Shown here: positions 35,279-44,034 of the stretch, piece after piece
How the letters are laid out: every line of letters begins with the position of its first letter
Position numbering within the stretch: the first letter of the stretch is position 1
From: Candidatus Promineifilum breve
Lineage (GTDB): Bacteria; Chloroflexota; Anaerolineae; Promineifilales; Promineifilaceae
Length of the DNA: 64,000 bases
Assembly (NCBI RefSeq): GCF_900066015.1
Contig: NZ_LN890655.1
Coordinates: forward strand, 2,272,726 to 2,336,725
Direction of reading: 5' to 3'
The notes under the pieces: model-generated
Told to the model about the DNA's origin: nothing
Databases searched by the model: none
What the model saw: only the letters and a program-made list of their open reading frames with translations
Position numbers and translations under genes: made by a program

Positions 35279-36236
35279 CCGCTTCCTGCGGCACCACTAC
35301 CGCCACTTCAACGCGGCGGCGGTCATCGACGCCGCCGACGGCTACGTGCGCCACCTGGACGGCGGCGGCGCGATGATGATCACCCTGGCCGGGGCCATGA
35401 GCACGGCCGAGCTGGGCCTGTCGCTGGCCGAAATGATCCGCCGCGACAAGGTGCAGGCCATCTCCTGCACCGGGGCCAATCTGGAGGAAGACCTCTTCAA
35501 TCTGGTGGCCCACGACTATTATGAGCGCGTGCCCCATTATCGCGACCTGACGCCGGCCGACGAGCACGCCCTGCTGCGGCGGCACATGAACCGCGTCACC
35601 GACACCTGCATCCCCGAGGAGGAGGCCATGCGCCGCCTGGAATCGGCCCTGGTGGACGAGTGGACGCGGGCCGACCGCGCCGGCGAGCGCTACTTCCCCC
35701 ACGAATTCATGTATCGCGCCCTGCGCTCCGGCGTGCTGGAGCAGTATTACCAGATCGACCCGCGTGACTCGTGGATGCTGGCCGCGGCCGAGAAGAACCT
35801 GCCGATGGTGGTTCCCGGTTGGGAAGACTCGACGATGGGCAACATGTTCACCGGCCACGTGATGAGCGGCGACATCAAAAACGTCCACACCGTGCGCACG
35901 GGCATCGAATACATGGCCGAACTGGCCGGCTGGTACCAGGCGACGGCGGCCACGCGCTCCATCGGCTTCTTCCAGATCGGCGGCGGCATTGCCGGCGACT
36001 TCCCCATTTGTGTCGTGCCGATGCTGCATCAGGACCTCGGCCGCACCGACGTGGCGCTGTGGGGCTACTTCTGCCAGATTGGCGACTCGACCACCAGCTA
36101 CGGCTCCTATAGCGGGGCCGTGCCCAACGAGAAGATCACCTGGGGCAAGTTGGGCATCGACACGCCGAAGTACATGATCGAATCCGACGCCACCATCGTC
36201 GCGCCGCTTGTTTTTGCGCTGGTGATGGGGCAATAG
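35259..36236 (+). CDS. deoxyhypusine synthase-like polyamine enzyme
   Basis: A 325-residue member of the deoxyhypusine synthase family. In eukaryotes and archaea this enzyme moves the aminobutyl group of spermidine to eIF5A. Bacteria lack eIF5A, and bacterial homologues are thought to make polyamines such as homospermidine. The active-site lysine region is kept as PNEKITWGKLGID, with Lys297 matching the catalytic Lys of the human enzyme. Other family marks are MITLAGAMSTAELG, SCTGANLEEDL and FFQIGGGIAGDFPI. ATG 35259 lies within the agmatinase gene. Together with speD and speB it forms a polyamine operon. The product made here is uncertain. Confidence 0.85.
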   Translation: MTDAPISRFLRHHYRHFNAAAVIDAADGYVRHLDGGGAMMITLAGAMSTAELGLSLAEMIRRDKVQAISCTGANLEEDLFNLVAHDYYERVPHYRDLTPADEHALLRRHMNRVTDTCIPEEEAMRRLESALVDEWTRADRAGERYFPHEFMYRALRSGVLEQYYQIDPRDSWMLAAAEKNLPMVVPGWEDSTMGNMFTGHVMSGDIKNVHTVRTGIEYMAELAGWYQATAATRSIGFFQIGGGIAGDFPICVVPMLHQDLGRTDVALWGYFCQIGDSTTSYGSYSGAVPNEKITWGKLGIDTPKYMIESDATIVAPLVFALVMGQ

Positions 36237-36272
36237 GTAGTAGGTCAGTCAGGTGACTGACCTACTACCTAC
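36236..36272. terminator. 16-bp perfect palindrome between convergent genes
   Basis: GGTAGTAGGTCAGTCA (36236-36251) and its complement (36254-36269) are separated by two bases. The left arm begins with the last base of the upstream stop codon. It lies between the polyamine operon and potD, converging, and is probably a bidirectional terminator or a repeat element. Confidence 0.75.
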
Positions 36273-36275
36273 GAC

Positions 36276-37421
36276 TCACTGTCCCTTAATCGCCGTCCAC
36301 ATCTCATCATAAATGAAGATCGCGTCGCCGACGTCGGTCAGCCATTGCAGCTTGGCCGCTACTTCCGGCGGGGGGAAGATGCCGGGGTTGTTCAGGATGT
36401 CGGGGTTGATGAACTCCTTCGCCGCCTCGTTGGGGCTGGGGTAGAAGGTGAAGTTGGTGATGGCCGCGGCCACCTCCGCCTCCATCAGATAGTTCATGAA
36501 GTGCAGCGCCGTCTCAATCCGTTGGCTATTGGCCGGGATGCAGACGTTGTCCTGATAGCGCACCGCCCCCTCGACCGGCACGGTGAAGAGCCAGTTGCCC
36601 TCGCCCGTGGCGTCGTCGTAGGTGCTCCAGAAAGCCTGTGCCGCGTCGCCGCTCCAGGCGTGGGACAGGATAATTTCATCGCTTTCCATCAACGTGCTGT
36701 AGTAATCCTCGCTGTTGAACGTCTTCCAGTACGGCTTGGCTTGCAGGATCAGGTCGCGCGCCGCTTCCAGTTCGGCCCGGTCGGTGGAATTGGGCGAGTG
36801 GCCCAGGAAGAAGAGGGCTGCGGCCATCAATTCGCGCTGGTCGTTGAGGACGTTGATGCCCTCCGGCGCGGTCTGCTCCAGCAGGCTCGGCTCGAACAGG
36901 TAGGCCCAGCTATTGGGCGGCCCGTCCGCGAAGGCCGGGTTGCCGTTGCGATAGCCAATGCCGGTCATCCCCCACTGGTAGGGCGTGCAATGGGCGTTGC
37001 CGGGGTCATAGGGCGGGTCTTTGAACTCCGCGCCGATGTTGGCGAAGTTGGGCAGGGTCGCGACGTCGATCTCGGCCAGCAAGCCCAGCTCGATCATCTG
37101 GGCCACCATGTAGTCGGACGGGATGATGATGTCGTAGCCGCTGGCCCCGGCTTGCAGCTTGGTCAGCAAATCTTCGTTGGAGGCGAAGGTGTCGTAGATG
37201 ATCTCCACGCCGTAGCGCTCGGTGTAGTCGGCCAGGATCTGCTCGTCGATGTAGTCGGCCCAGTTGTAGACACTGAGTTCCGGGGCCAGCTGCACTTCGC
37301 CCTCGGCCACGGCGGCCGTCGGCTCGCCGCCCTCGGCCGCGCCGGGGCCGCCGGCCGGCCCGCCGCCGCAGGCCACGGCCAGTAGTCCGATCAGGATCAC
37401 CAATCCAATTACCTTTTTCAT
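36276..37421 (-). CDS. potD: spermidine/putrescine ABC transporter substrate-binding lipoprotein
   Basis: This is the extracellular binding protein of the polyamine importer, 381 aa from ATG 37421 with AGGAG upstream. The lipobox is LAVACGG. The mature protein opens with LSVYNWADYIDEQILADYTERYG, as in PotD/PotF, and keeps YDIIIPSDYMVAQMI and the acidic pocket style of the family. It is the last gene of a potABCD operon. About 130 bases with two palindromes separate it from potC. Polyamine specificity is supported by the convergent polyamine synthesis genes. Confidence 0.93.
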   Translation of the reverse strand: MKKVIGLVILIGLLAVACGGGPAGGPGAAEGGEPTAAVAEGEVQLAPELSVYNWADYIDEQILADYTERYGVEIIYDTFASNEDLLTKLQAGASGYDIIIPSDYMVAQMIELGLLAEIDVATLPNFANIGAEFKDPPYDPGNAHCTPYQWGMTGIGYRNGNPAFADGPPNSWAYLFEPSLLEQTAPEGINVLNDQRELMAAALFFLGHSPNSTDRAELEAARDLILQAKPYWKTFNSEDYYSTLMESDEIILSHAWSGDAAQAFWSTYDDATGEGNWLFTVPVEGAVRYQDNVCIPANSQRIETALHFMNYLMEAEVAAAITNFTFYPSPNEAAKEFINPDILNNPGIFPPPEVAAKLQWLTDVGDAIFIYDEMWTAIKGQ

Positions 37422-37443
37422 TTTTATTCTCCTAATTCTTCTC

Positions 37444-37545
37444 AGGTGCGATGCACTTTCTGAAGTGCGTCGCACCTTTCTTATTTCCCTCAACCCGCGA
37501 GATGCAACCCACAGGTGCAACCCACTTCAGAAAGTGGGTCGCACC
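37444..37545. repeat. two copies of a GGTGCGACNCACTT palindrome in opposite orientation
   Basis: Copy one (37444-37477) has 15-base arms around TCTG; copy two (37514-37545) has 14-base arms around CAGA, the reverse complement of the first loop. Each has one mismatch. They lie between potC and potD. Confidence 0.85.
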
Positions 37546-37551
37546 GGGAGG

Positions 37552-38415
37552 CTATTTCCTCTGCAACAACAACGAAATCACCACCAACACCGTCGATCCC
37601 ACCAGCATCAGCGTCGAGATCGCATTGACCTCCGGCGTGACGCCGAACTTGATCATCGAATAGACGCGCACCGGCAGCGTGGTCGAACCCGGCCCGGCGA
37701 CGAAGAAGGTGATGACAAAATCATCCAGCGACAATGTGAAGGCCAGCAGCGCCCCGGAGACGATACCCGGCATCAGGATGGGCATCGTGACGCGGCGGAA
37801 CGTTGTCCAGGCGTTGGCCCCCAGGTCGGCCGCCGCCTCTTCCAGCGAGGCGTCCATCTCCGCCAGCCGCGCCCGCACCACCACCGCCACGAAGGCCACG
37901 TTGAAGGCCACGTGGGTCACCAGGATGGTATAGCGGCTGAGGGGCACGGCGAAGGTGACGAAGAACAGCAGCGTCGACAGGGCCATGACGATGTCGGGGA
38001 TGATGATCGGCAGGTAGAGCACCGTGTCGAACGGCAGGCGGCCGAAGAAACGGTAGCGCTCCAGGGCCATCGCCGCCAGCGTGCCCAGCACCGTGCTGAT
38101 CAGCGTCGACCACAGCGCCACCCACAGGCTGACGCGGAAGGCCGAGATGAGCGCCCGGTCGCTCAGCAGTTCGGCATACCAGCGCGTGGAGAAGCCGGTC
38201 CACACGCCGACGTTGTTGCCGCCGCTGAAGGAGTAGATGACCAGGATGATGATCGGCAGGTAGAGAAAGAGAAAGATGCCCATCGCCAGCCAGGTCAGGA
38301 CGCGGCTGTTGAAGGCGGCGCGGGCGCTGTCGCGGCTGGTGGTGCGGCGGCGGCCGGGGGCGCGGGCGGCCGGCGGGGACAGGGTGGAGGCGGGGGCGTT
38401 GGTCGTGGTGGTCAT
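37552..38415 (-). CDS. potC: polyamine ABC transporter permease
   Basis: A 287-residue inner membrane permease. ATG 38415 overlaps the potB stop by four bases (ATGA), which sets the start; the longer open frame is spurious. Six helices are visible, with the cytoplasmic EAA loop EEAAADLGANAWTTFRRVTMPILMPGI (described in part) that docks on PotA. The N-terminal 45 residues are Thr/Ala/Arg-rich and likely disordered. Confidence 0.93.
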   Translation of the reverse strand: MTTTTNAPASTLSPPAARAPGRRRTTSRDSARAAFNSRVLTWLAMGIFLFLYLPIIILVIYSFSGGNNVGVWTGFSTRWYAELLSDRALISAFRVSLWVALWSTLISTVLGTLAAMALERYRFFGRLPFDTVLYLPIIIPDIVMALSTLLFFVTFAVPLSRYTILVTHVAFNVAFVAVVVRARLAEMDASLEEAAADLGANAWTTFRRVTMPILMPGIVSGALLAFTLSLDDFVITFFVAGPGSTTLPVRVYSMIKFGVTPEVNAISTLMLVGSTVLVVISLLLQRK

Positions 38416-39791
38416 TTGTCGCGCCCCACGGTCATCTCCGCCGACCGCTCCGATTCGGCCGAGACGCGGAAATAGACCAGCGTGGCCGCCAGCATGACGG
38501 CCATCATAATGAAGCTGATGGCCGAGCCGAACGGCCAGTCGCGCACAGTCATAAATTGCTGCTGCAACAGATTGCCCAGCAGGGCCACCCGCGCCCCGCC
38601 CATCAGGTCGGGCGTCACGTAGGCCCCCAGCGACGGGATGAAGACGATGATCGACCCGGCGATGATGCCCGGCAGCGTCAGCGGCAGCAGCACGCGGCGG
38701 AAGCTCTGCCACCGTCCGGCATAGAGGTCGGACGCCGCCTCCAGCAGCGACCAGTTGACCTTCTCCAGATTGGTGTAGAGCGGCAGCACCATGAACGGCA
38801 GATAGCCGTAGAACAGGCCCAACAGCACCGACGGGAAGTTATAGAGCAGCGGCAACTTGTGCGACGTGGCCGCGGCCAGCCCCTCGAACAGCGGCGACAC
38901 CTCGGCCAGGCGCACGGCCTGCTCGTGGAGGGTGATGCTCCAGAAGTTGTTGATCAGCCCCGAATCGCGCAGGATGAGCATCCAGGCGTAGGTGCGCACC
39001 AGAAAGTTGGTCCAGAACGGGATCATCACCAGGAAGATGAGCATGTTGCGCCGGTGGGCCGGCTGGCGGGCGATCCAGTAGGCGAACGGGTAGGCGAACA
39101 GCAGGCAGATGACCGTGTTGAGCAGCGCCAGCCACAGCGAACGGCCGAAGATGCGCAGATAGATGAATTCGCCGTCGATGCGGCTGAAGATGCGGGCGTA
39201 ATCGTCGAAATAAGCGCCCAGATTGCCCAGGTCGAAGTCCGGATAGGTGACCGTGCCCAGCCGGGTGCGTTCGCCCAGACTGACGAAGAAGACGATAGCC
39301 ACCGGGATGAGGAAGAAGATGAGCAGCCAATAGGCCGAGGGGAAGGCCATCGACCAGGCCGTGCGGCGGGTCAGCAGCAGCAGGGCCAGGCCGCCCAGCC
39401 CGGCCAACAGCACCGTGCCGTAGAACTCGCGGCCCAGCGCGTAGTAGCCCACGGCCGCGACCAGAGCGATCACCGCCGCCGCCAACCCCACCGGCCGCGC
39501 CCAGCCCGCCCCGCGCAGCAGCCCCAGCCCGGCGGCCAGATTCAGCGCCAGCAGCCCGCCGAACAGGACGTAGGCGGCGAAGGACGGCCATTGGGCCAGG
39601 GCCAGCTCAACGGCCAGCGGTTGCCATGCGATAACGGAGAAGGTTGCCCAGCGAAAGAGGAGCGCGAGCCAGAGGAGAGCCTGACCGAGGAAGACGACCG
39701 CGGCGGCCTGGTGGAAGGGGTCGCCGCCGCGTGTCAGCGGGATGGGGGATGGCGTGGGCGGCTTCAGCCCGGTGTCAGTCGTGGCAGCCAT
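38412..39791 (-). CDS. potB: polyamine ABC transporter permease with extra N-terminal membrane domain
   Basis: The 459-residue permease is about 150 residues longer than usual PotB. The extra N-terminal part has about four hydrophobic helices (roughly 30-140) of unknown role. The core starts near MAFPSAYWLLIFFLIPVAIVFFVSL and keeps NTVICLLFAYPFAYWIAR, MIPFWTNFLVRTYAWM and the EAA loop EAASDLYAGRWQSFRRVLLP. The gene overlaps potC by four bases. Two tandem palindromic repeats separate it from potA. Confidence 0.92.
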   Translation of the reverse strand: MAATTDTGLKPPTPSPIPLTRGGDPFHQAAAVVFLGQALLWLALLFRWATFSVIAWQPLAVELALAQWPSFAAYVLFGGLLALNLAAGLGLLRGAGWARPVGLAAAVIALVAAVGYYALGREFYGTVLLAGLGGLALLLLTRRTAWSMAFPSAYWLLIFFLIPVAIVFFVSLGERTRLGTVTYPDFDLGNLGAYFDDYARIFSRIDGEFIYLRIFGRSLWLALLNTVICLLFAYPFAYWIARQPAHRRNMLIFLVMIPFWTNFLVRTYAWMLILRDSGLINNFWSITLHEQAVRLAEVSPLFEGLAAATSHKLPLLYNFPSVLLGLFYGYLPFMVLPLYTNLEKVNWSLLEAASDLYAGRWQSFRRVLLPLTLPGIIAGSIIVFIPSLGAYVTPDLMGGARVALLGNLLQQQFMTVRDWPFGSAISFIMMAVMLAATLVYFRVSAESERSAEMTVGRDK

Positions 39792-39866
39792 CGGCTCCTC
39801 CTGCTGTTGTGGAATCGGCCGCCGCCGGCGTAGTGTCTGCGATCATTGGTACTCATAAGCTCTCCT

Positions 39867-39962
39867 AAGAAATTGGCTACGGATTCATACGGACGTTACT
39901 GATTTAAACATGGATAAGTTCGTGAAAATCCGTTTTGTCCGTTTTAATCCGTAGCCATTCTT
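39867..39962. repeat. ACGGAT palindromic repeat, copy R5
   Basis: It begins AAGAAATTGGCTACGGATT and ends ATCCGTAGCCATTCTTT. It is nearly identical to R6, with a 113-base offset, and lies inside the pot operon between potA and potB. Confidence 0.85.
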
Positions 39963-39979
39963 TAATCCGTAGCTCTCCT

Positions 39980-40076
39980 AAGAAATTGGCTACGGATTCA
40001 TACGGAGGTTACGGATTTAAACAGGGATAAGTTCGTGAAAATCCGTTTTGTCCGTTTTAATCCGTAGCTAATTCTT
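39980..40076. repeat. ACGGAT palindromic repeat, copy R6 (abuts potA stop)
   Basis: A tandem duplicate of R5, including flanking CTCTCCT. On the potA strand the sequence is the stop TAA followed directly by GAATTAGCTACGG. Confidence 0.85.
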
Positions 40077-41280
40077 AATCCGTCAGAATTTGCGCGTTTT
40101 CGGCCGCCCATTGCACATAGACGTGGCTGCCCACGTCGAACGGCATGTCGTAGCGCGAGCCGTAGTTTTGCTGGCGCACCACCAGCGACGCTCCGCCCTC
40201 CAGCGTGACCCGGAAGCGGGTGTCGGTGCCGATGTAGTACGCCTCATCCAATGTGCCGTTGAGGACGACGTTCTCCGGCTCGGCCAGCAGGAACTCCTTC
40301 ATATCCACCGGGCCGGGCATCTTGGCCCCCAGGATGCGCTCTAGCTCCTCGGCCTCCAGACCGCTCTCGGCCTTCAGCACGTCCACCTTGCCCTGCGGGT
40401 AGAGGTTGATGCGCTCGGGGCGAATGGTCAGCGTCACCGGCTGCTCCAGGCGCAGGTCGTGCCCCTCGTTGGCGGCCAGCACACGCACGCCGCCCTGTAG
40501 CGTCACCATCGGGTAATCCTCTTCCGTTTCCAGCCGGGCCACGGCCGCCGGCAAAAAGTTCGTCTCGCCGATGAAGTCGGCCACGAAGCGGTTGATCGGC
40601 TTCTCGTAGACCTCGTGAGGCGAGCCGACCTGTTGCAGAACGCCCTCGCTCATAATGCCGATGCGGTCGGACATCGTCATGGCCTCTTCCTGATCGTGGG
40701 TGACGTAGATGAAGGTGATGCCGACCTCGGTCTGGATGTGCTTCAGTTCGATCTGCATCGCCCGGCGCAGCTTCAGGTCGAGCGCGCCCAATGGCTCATC
40801 GAGCAGCAGCACCTGCGGCCGATTCACCAGCGCCCGCGCCAGGGCCACGCGCTGCTGCTGGCCGCCGGAGAGTTGGCGGGGCTTGCGCTCGGCCATCTGC
40901 GGCAGGCGCACCAGTTCCAGCGCCTCGGCCACGCGCCGCCTGATCTCCGCCGTGGGCACGCGCGACATCTCCAGCCCGAAGGCCACGTTGGCGGCCACGC
41001 TCATGTGGGGGAAGAGGGCGTAATTCTGGAAGACGGTGTTGACCGGCCGGTGATGGGCGGGGATGCCCTCGACGTGTTGGCCGCCGATGAAGATTTCGCC
41101 CTCGGTCGGCTGCTCGAATCCGGCGATCATGCGCAGGGTCGTCGTCTTGCCGCAGCCGCTGGGGCCGATGAGCGAGAAGAACTCGCCGTCGCGCACCATG
41201 AGGCTCAGATCGTTGACGGCGGCATATTCGCCGAAACGCTTGGTGACGTTTCGCAGTTCCACGCGGAACGAATCGGTCAT
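40075..41280 (-). CDS. potA: polyamine ABC transporter ATPase
   Basis: A 401-residue ATPase driving the importer. It has Walker [11 protein letters not shown], the signature LSGGQQQR, Walker [13 protein letters not shown] and H-loop THDQEEAM. The C-terminal TOBE-like regulatory domain (about 245-400) is somewhat longer than in E. coli PotA. It is first gene of the minus-strand potABCD operon. The stop codon touches repeat R6. The upstream leader contains a hairpin with an A-run (41343-41382). Confidence 0.95.
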   Translation of the reverse strand: MTDSFRVELRNVTKRFGEYAAVNDLSLMVRDGEFFSLIGPSGCGKTTTLRMIAGFEQPTEGEIFIGGQHVEGIPAHHRPVNTVFQNYALFPHMSVAANVAFGLEMSRVPTAEIRRRVAEALELVRLPQMAERKPRQLSGGQQQRVALARALVNRPQVLLLDEPLGALDLKLRRAMQIELKHIQTEVGITFIYVTHDQEEAMTMSDRIGIMSEGVLQQVGSPHEVYEKPINRFVADFIGETNFLPAAVARLETEEDYPMVTLQGGVRVLAANEGHDLRLEQPVTLTIRPERINLYPQGKVDVLKAESGLEAEELERILGAKMPGPVDMKEFLLAEPENVVLNGTLDEAYYIGTDTRFRVTLEGGASLVVRQQNYGSRYDMPFDVGSHVYVQWAAENAQILTD

Positions 41281-41552
41281 AGCTGTCTCCCTGAAACTTC
41301 TCGCCGCTATGACACGGCCGGTTGTGCCTTATCCAAGGCTTGGCAAGTGCGAAAAAAAAGCCCGGCGGCGACCCGCACTTGCGCTGATCACTGCCAGAAC
41401 CTTGCCCTGCTGTTATTCGCCGCCACCCACCCGGCGCTCTTCATGGAACTGATCTGTCCATAGGTGGCTTGCGCGCTTGTAATGACCGCACTACCATACA
41501 CCGATTGCGCCGAATTGACAATGCGTCCGGCGAGAAACCGAGCTTCGTTAGG
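41281..41552. other. potA leader with hairpin; divergent from AOR gene
   Basis: A perfect 9-bp dyad GCAAGTGCG (41343-41351) / CGCACTTGC (41374-41382) encloses GCCCGGCGGC and, on the minus strand, a run of eight T. This could be an attenuator or structured leader of potA. A TTGACA at about 41515 could belong to the AOR promoter. No known riboswitch is recognised. Confidence 0.4.
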
Positions 41553-41653
41553 GGATCAATAATTTAACCACGGATTGACACGGATGGGACGGATAATACG
41601 GATAGCTACAATCCGTTTGATCCGCGTCCTGCCCGTGTTTAATTGCTTGATCC
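41553..41653. repeat. ACGGAT palindromic repeat, copy R7 (before AOR gene)
   Basis: The left part GGATCAATAATTTAACCACGG and right part CCGTGTTTAATTGCTTGATCC pair imperfectly, with several ACGGAT words between. It is the same subtype as R2. It lies 40 bases before the AOR start and is probably in its leader. Confidence 0.8.
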
Positions 41654-41692
41654 GCGAGCAGCAACCCGTTTTCTACCAGAGGAGTAACCGTT

Positions 41693-43654
41693 ATGCTTCA
41701 CGGATTCGCCGGCCAAGTGCTGCACGTCGATCTGACCGAACGCCAATTGACCATTGAGCAGCCGGACGAGGCCTTCTATCGCCTTTATCCCGGCGGCAGC
41801 CTGATGGGCCTCTACTACCTGTGGCGGATGACGCCGCCGGGTATCGACGCCTTCGACCCGCGCAACACCCTGACCTTCGCCCTCAGCGCGCCGACCGGCC
41901 TGCCCGTCAGCGGCCAGAGCCGTTGCACCGCCACCTGCAAATCGCCCACCACCGGCGGCGTGGCCGATAGCCAGGCCGGCGGCTTCTGGCCGGCCGAACT
42001 GAAGTTCGCCGGCTTCGACGCCATCGTCATCCGCGGCGCATCGCCCACGCCGGTCTATCTGTGGATCCACGACGGCGCGGCCGAACTGCGCGACGCCACC
42101 CATCTGTGGGGCCATTTCACCCACGACGTGGATAAGCTGCTCAAGTCGGAACTGGGCGACGACAAGATCGAGATCGCCCAGATCGGCCCGGCGGGCGAGA
42201 AGCTGAGCCTGTTTGCCGCGGTGATGAACATGAGTAACCGCGCCTGGGGCCGCACGGGCATCGGTGCGGTGATGGGCAGCAAGAACCTGCGGGCCATCGC
42301 CGTGCGCGGCGCGCACCAGCCGGTCCCGGCCGATAAGAAAGCCGTCGTCGCCCTGTCGCGCCGTGGGCCAAAGCTGATGCCCACGCGCGGCGACGTGGAG
42401 AACCTGGGCCGCTACGGCACGGCCGACACGGTGATGGGCCAGCAGGGGGGCGGCGGCCTGCCGACGAACAATTGGGACAGCGGCGTGATGGCTCCGGCCG
42501 CGGCCGAGGCCATCAGCGGCGAGCGGCTCTATCTGGAGCTGTTGCGCGGCGCGGAACAGGGCGCGCAGGACAAGCTCGGCCGCGATACCTGCTACGCCTG
42601 CATCGTCCGCTGCAAGCGCGTCGTCGAGGCCGAATATCGCGATCAGGCCATCGTTCCCCAATACGGCGGGCCGGAATATGAGACCATCGCCACGTTCGGC
42701 TCCTACTGTGGCGTGAGCGACCTGCGGGCGATCAGCTATGCGAATCAACTCTGCAATATGTATGGTGTTGATTCCATCTCCTGCGGGGCCACGCTGTCGT
42801 GGGCGATGGAATGCTTCGAGCAGGGTTTGCTGACGCTGGCCGAAACCGACGGCATCGCGTTGCATTACGGCGATGCCGAGGCCATGCTGCTGATGCTGGA
42901 GAAGACGCTGCGGCGCGAGGGCTTCGGCGACGTGCTGGCCGAGGGGTCGGCGGGGGCCGCCGACCGGCTGGGCAAGGGGCACGAGTACGTGCTGACCGTG
43001 AAGGGTCAGGAGCTACCGGCCCACATGCCCCATCTCAAGCGCAGCCTGGGCCTCATCTACGCCGTCAACCCGTTTGGGGCCGACCACCAGAGCAGCGAGC
43101 ACGACCCGATGTATCACCCAAAACTATACGAAGGGACGCCCGAAGCGCCGGGCTACAAGCGCTATCTGGCCCAGATCGGTCTGGCGACACCCACCGCCCC
43201 CAAAGCCATGAATCCGGAAAAGGTCGAATTCGCCCTGCTGACGCAATACAACTACAGCGCCACCGACGTGCTGGGCTATTGCCAGTTCGTCTTTGGCCCG
43301 GCGTGGCAGCTCTATGGGCCACAGGATATGGCCGACCTGCTGGCCGCGGCCACCGGCTGGGACGTGGGCGTCGCTGACGTGCAGCAGATCGGCCGCCGCC
43401 GCCTGAACCTGATGCGCGCCTACAACGCCCGCGAGGGCCTGACCCGCGACCAGGACACGCTGCCCAAGAAGCTTTTCGCCAAGCCCCTCAGCGGCGGCCG
43501 CAGCGACGGGCTGGCCCTCGACCCGGCCGAACTGGAGTGGGCCATCACCCACTACTTTGAACTGGCCGGCTGGGACGTGGAGACGGGTACGCCGCGGCGG
43601 GGGACGTTGGAGGAGGTGGGGTTGGGTTGGGTGGCGGAAGAGTTGAACCTGTGA
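41693..43654 (+). CDS. aldehyde:ferredoxin oxidoreductase family (tungsten/molybdenum)
   Basis: A 653-residue oxygen-sensitive enzyme that oxidises aldehydes to acids with ferredoxin, or works in reverse. ATG 41693 follows GAGGAG. The N-terminal cofactor domain has the GGSLMGLYYLW region, and the [4Fe-4S] site is CYACIVRC (about 300), with a fourth Cys in LGYCQFVFG (about 528). The pterin-binding and central AOR motifs are present (GGPEYETIATFGSYCGV, GVDSISCGATLSWAMEC). It stands alone: no ferredoxin-like partner or cofactor gene is adjacent. The substrate is unknown. Confidence 0.92.
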   Translation: MLHGFAGQVLHVDLTERQLTIEQPDEAFYRLYPGGSLMGLYYLWRMTPPGIDAFDPRNTLTFALSAPTGLPVSGQSRCTATCKSPTTGGVADSQAGGFWPAELKFAGFDAIVIRGASPTPVYLWIHDGAAELRDATHLWGHFTHDVDKLLKSELGDDKIEIAQIGPAGEKLSLFAAVMNMSNRAWGRTGIGAVMGSKNLRAIAVRGAHQPVPADKKAVVALSRRGPKLMPTRGDVENLGRYGTADTVMGQQGGGGLPTNNWDSGVMAPAAAEAISGERLYLELLRGAEQGAQDKLGRDTCYACIVRCKRVVEAEYRDQAIVPQYGGPEYETIATFGSYCGVSDLRAISYANQLCNMYGVDSISCGATLSWAMECFEQGLLTLAETDGIALHYGDAEAMLLMLEKTLRREGFGDVLAEGSAGAADRLGKGHEYVLTVKGQELPAHMPHLKRSLGLIYAVNPFGADHQSSEHDPMYHPKLYEGTPEAPGYKRYLAQIGLATPTAPKAMNPEKVEFALLTQYNYSATDVLGYCQFVFGPAWQLYGPQDMADLLAAATGWDVGVADVQQIGRRRLNLMRAYNAREGLTRDQDTLPKKLFAKPLSGGRSDGLALDPAELEWAITHYFELAGWDVETGTPRRGTLEEVGLGWVAEELNL

Positions 43655-43672
43655 TGGGGGCCGCCAAACCAA

Positions 43673-43702
43673 TTGACATTCTATACCCCATTGGCGTATA
43701 AT
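43673..43702 (+). promoter_or_regulatory. consensus promoter of toxin-antitoxin operon with overlapping dyad
   Basis: A perfect TTGACA (43673-43678) and perfect TATAAT (43697-43702) are 18 bases apart. An imperfect 17-base dyad ATACCCCATTGGCGTAT (43683-43699) overlaps the -10 and is a likely autoregulatory operator. The toxin ATG lies only 14 bases beyond the -10, so the leader is very short. Confidence 0.8.
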
Positions 43703-43716
43703 GCGTTTAGTGCATC

Positions 43717-44034
43717 ATGGTCATCGTCGAAACGAAAGTATTCACCCGACAAATTGAAGAACTACTTACCGATGAAGCGTATAAAGATCTTCAAACGGAG
43801 CTTGTGAAGCGGCCGGAAGTAGGAGTGCTCATCCCCGGCGGGGGTGGCTTGCGTAAGATGAGATGGGGCTATCAAGGGCAGGGAAAGCGAGGCGGTGTGC
43901 GTGTTATTTATTACTGGGCAGCAAAGCAAAAACGGATTTTGATGCTCTTCATCTATCCAAAGAACGTTCGGGATAATTTGTCACCGGCTCAATTACGAGC
44001 ATTACGATCGATTGTGGAGGCTGAATATCAATGA
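43717..44034 (+). CDS. RelE/HigB-type toxin
   Basis: A 105-residue basic protein of the RelE/ParE superfamily, mRNA-interferase style: FTRQIEELLTDEAYKDLQTEL, then GVLIPGGGGLRKMRW, GVRVIYYW and ILMLFIYPKNVRDNLSPAQLRAL. The toxin comes first and overlaps its antitoxin by four bases, which is the HigBA order. The predicted action is cleavage of ribosome-bound mRNA, by homology. Confidence 0.88.
   Translation: MVIVETKVFTRQIEELLTDEAYKDLQTELVKRPEVGVLIPGGGGLRKMRWGYQGQGKRGGVRVIYYWAAKQKRILMLFIYPKNVRDNLSPAQLRALRSIVEAEYQ

Noticed and set aside
39867-40076. Pair of repeats as a two-unit CRISPR
   Set aside because: Units are palindromic over about 95 bases and separated by 17 bases; no cas genes are present.
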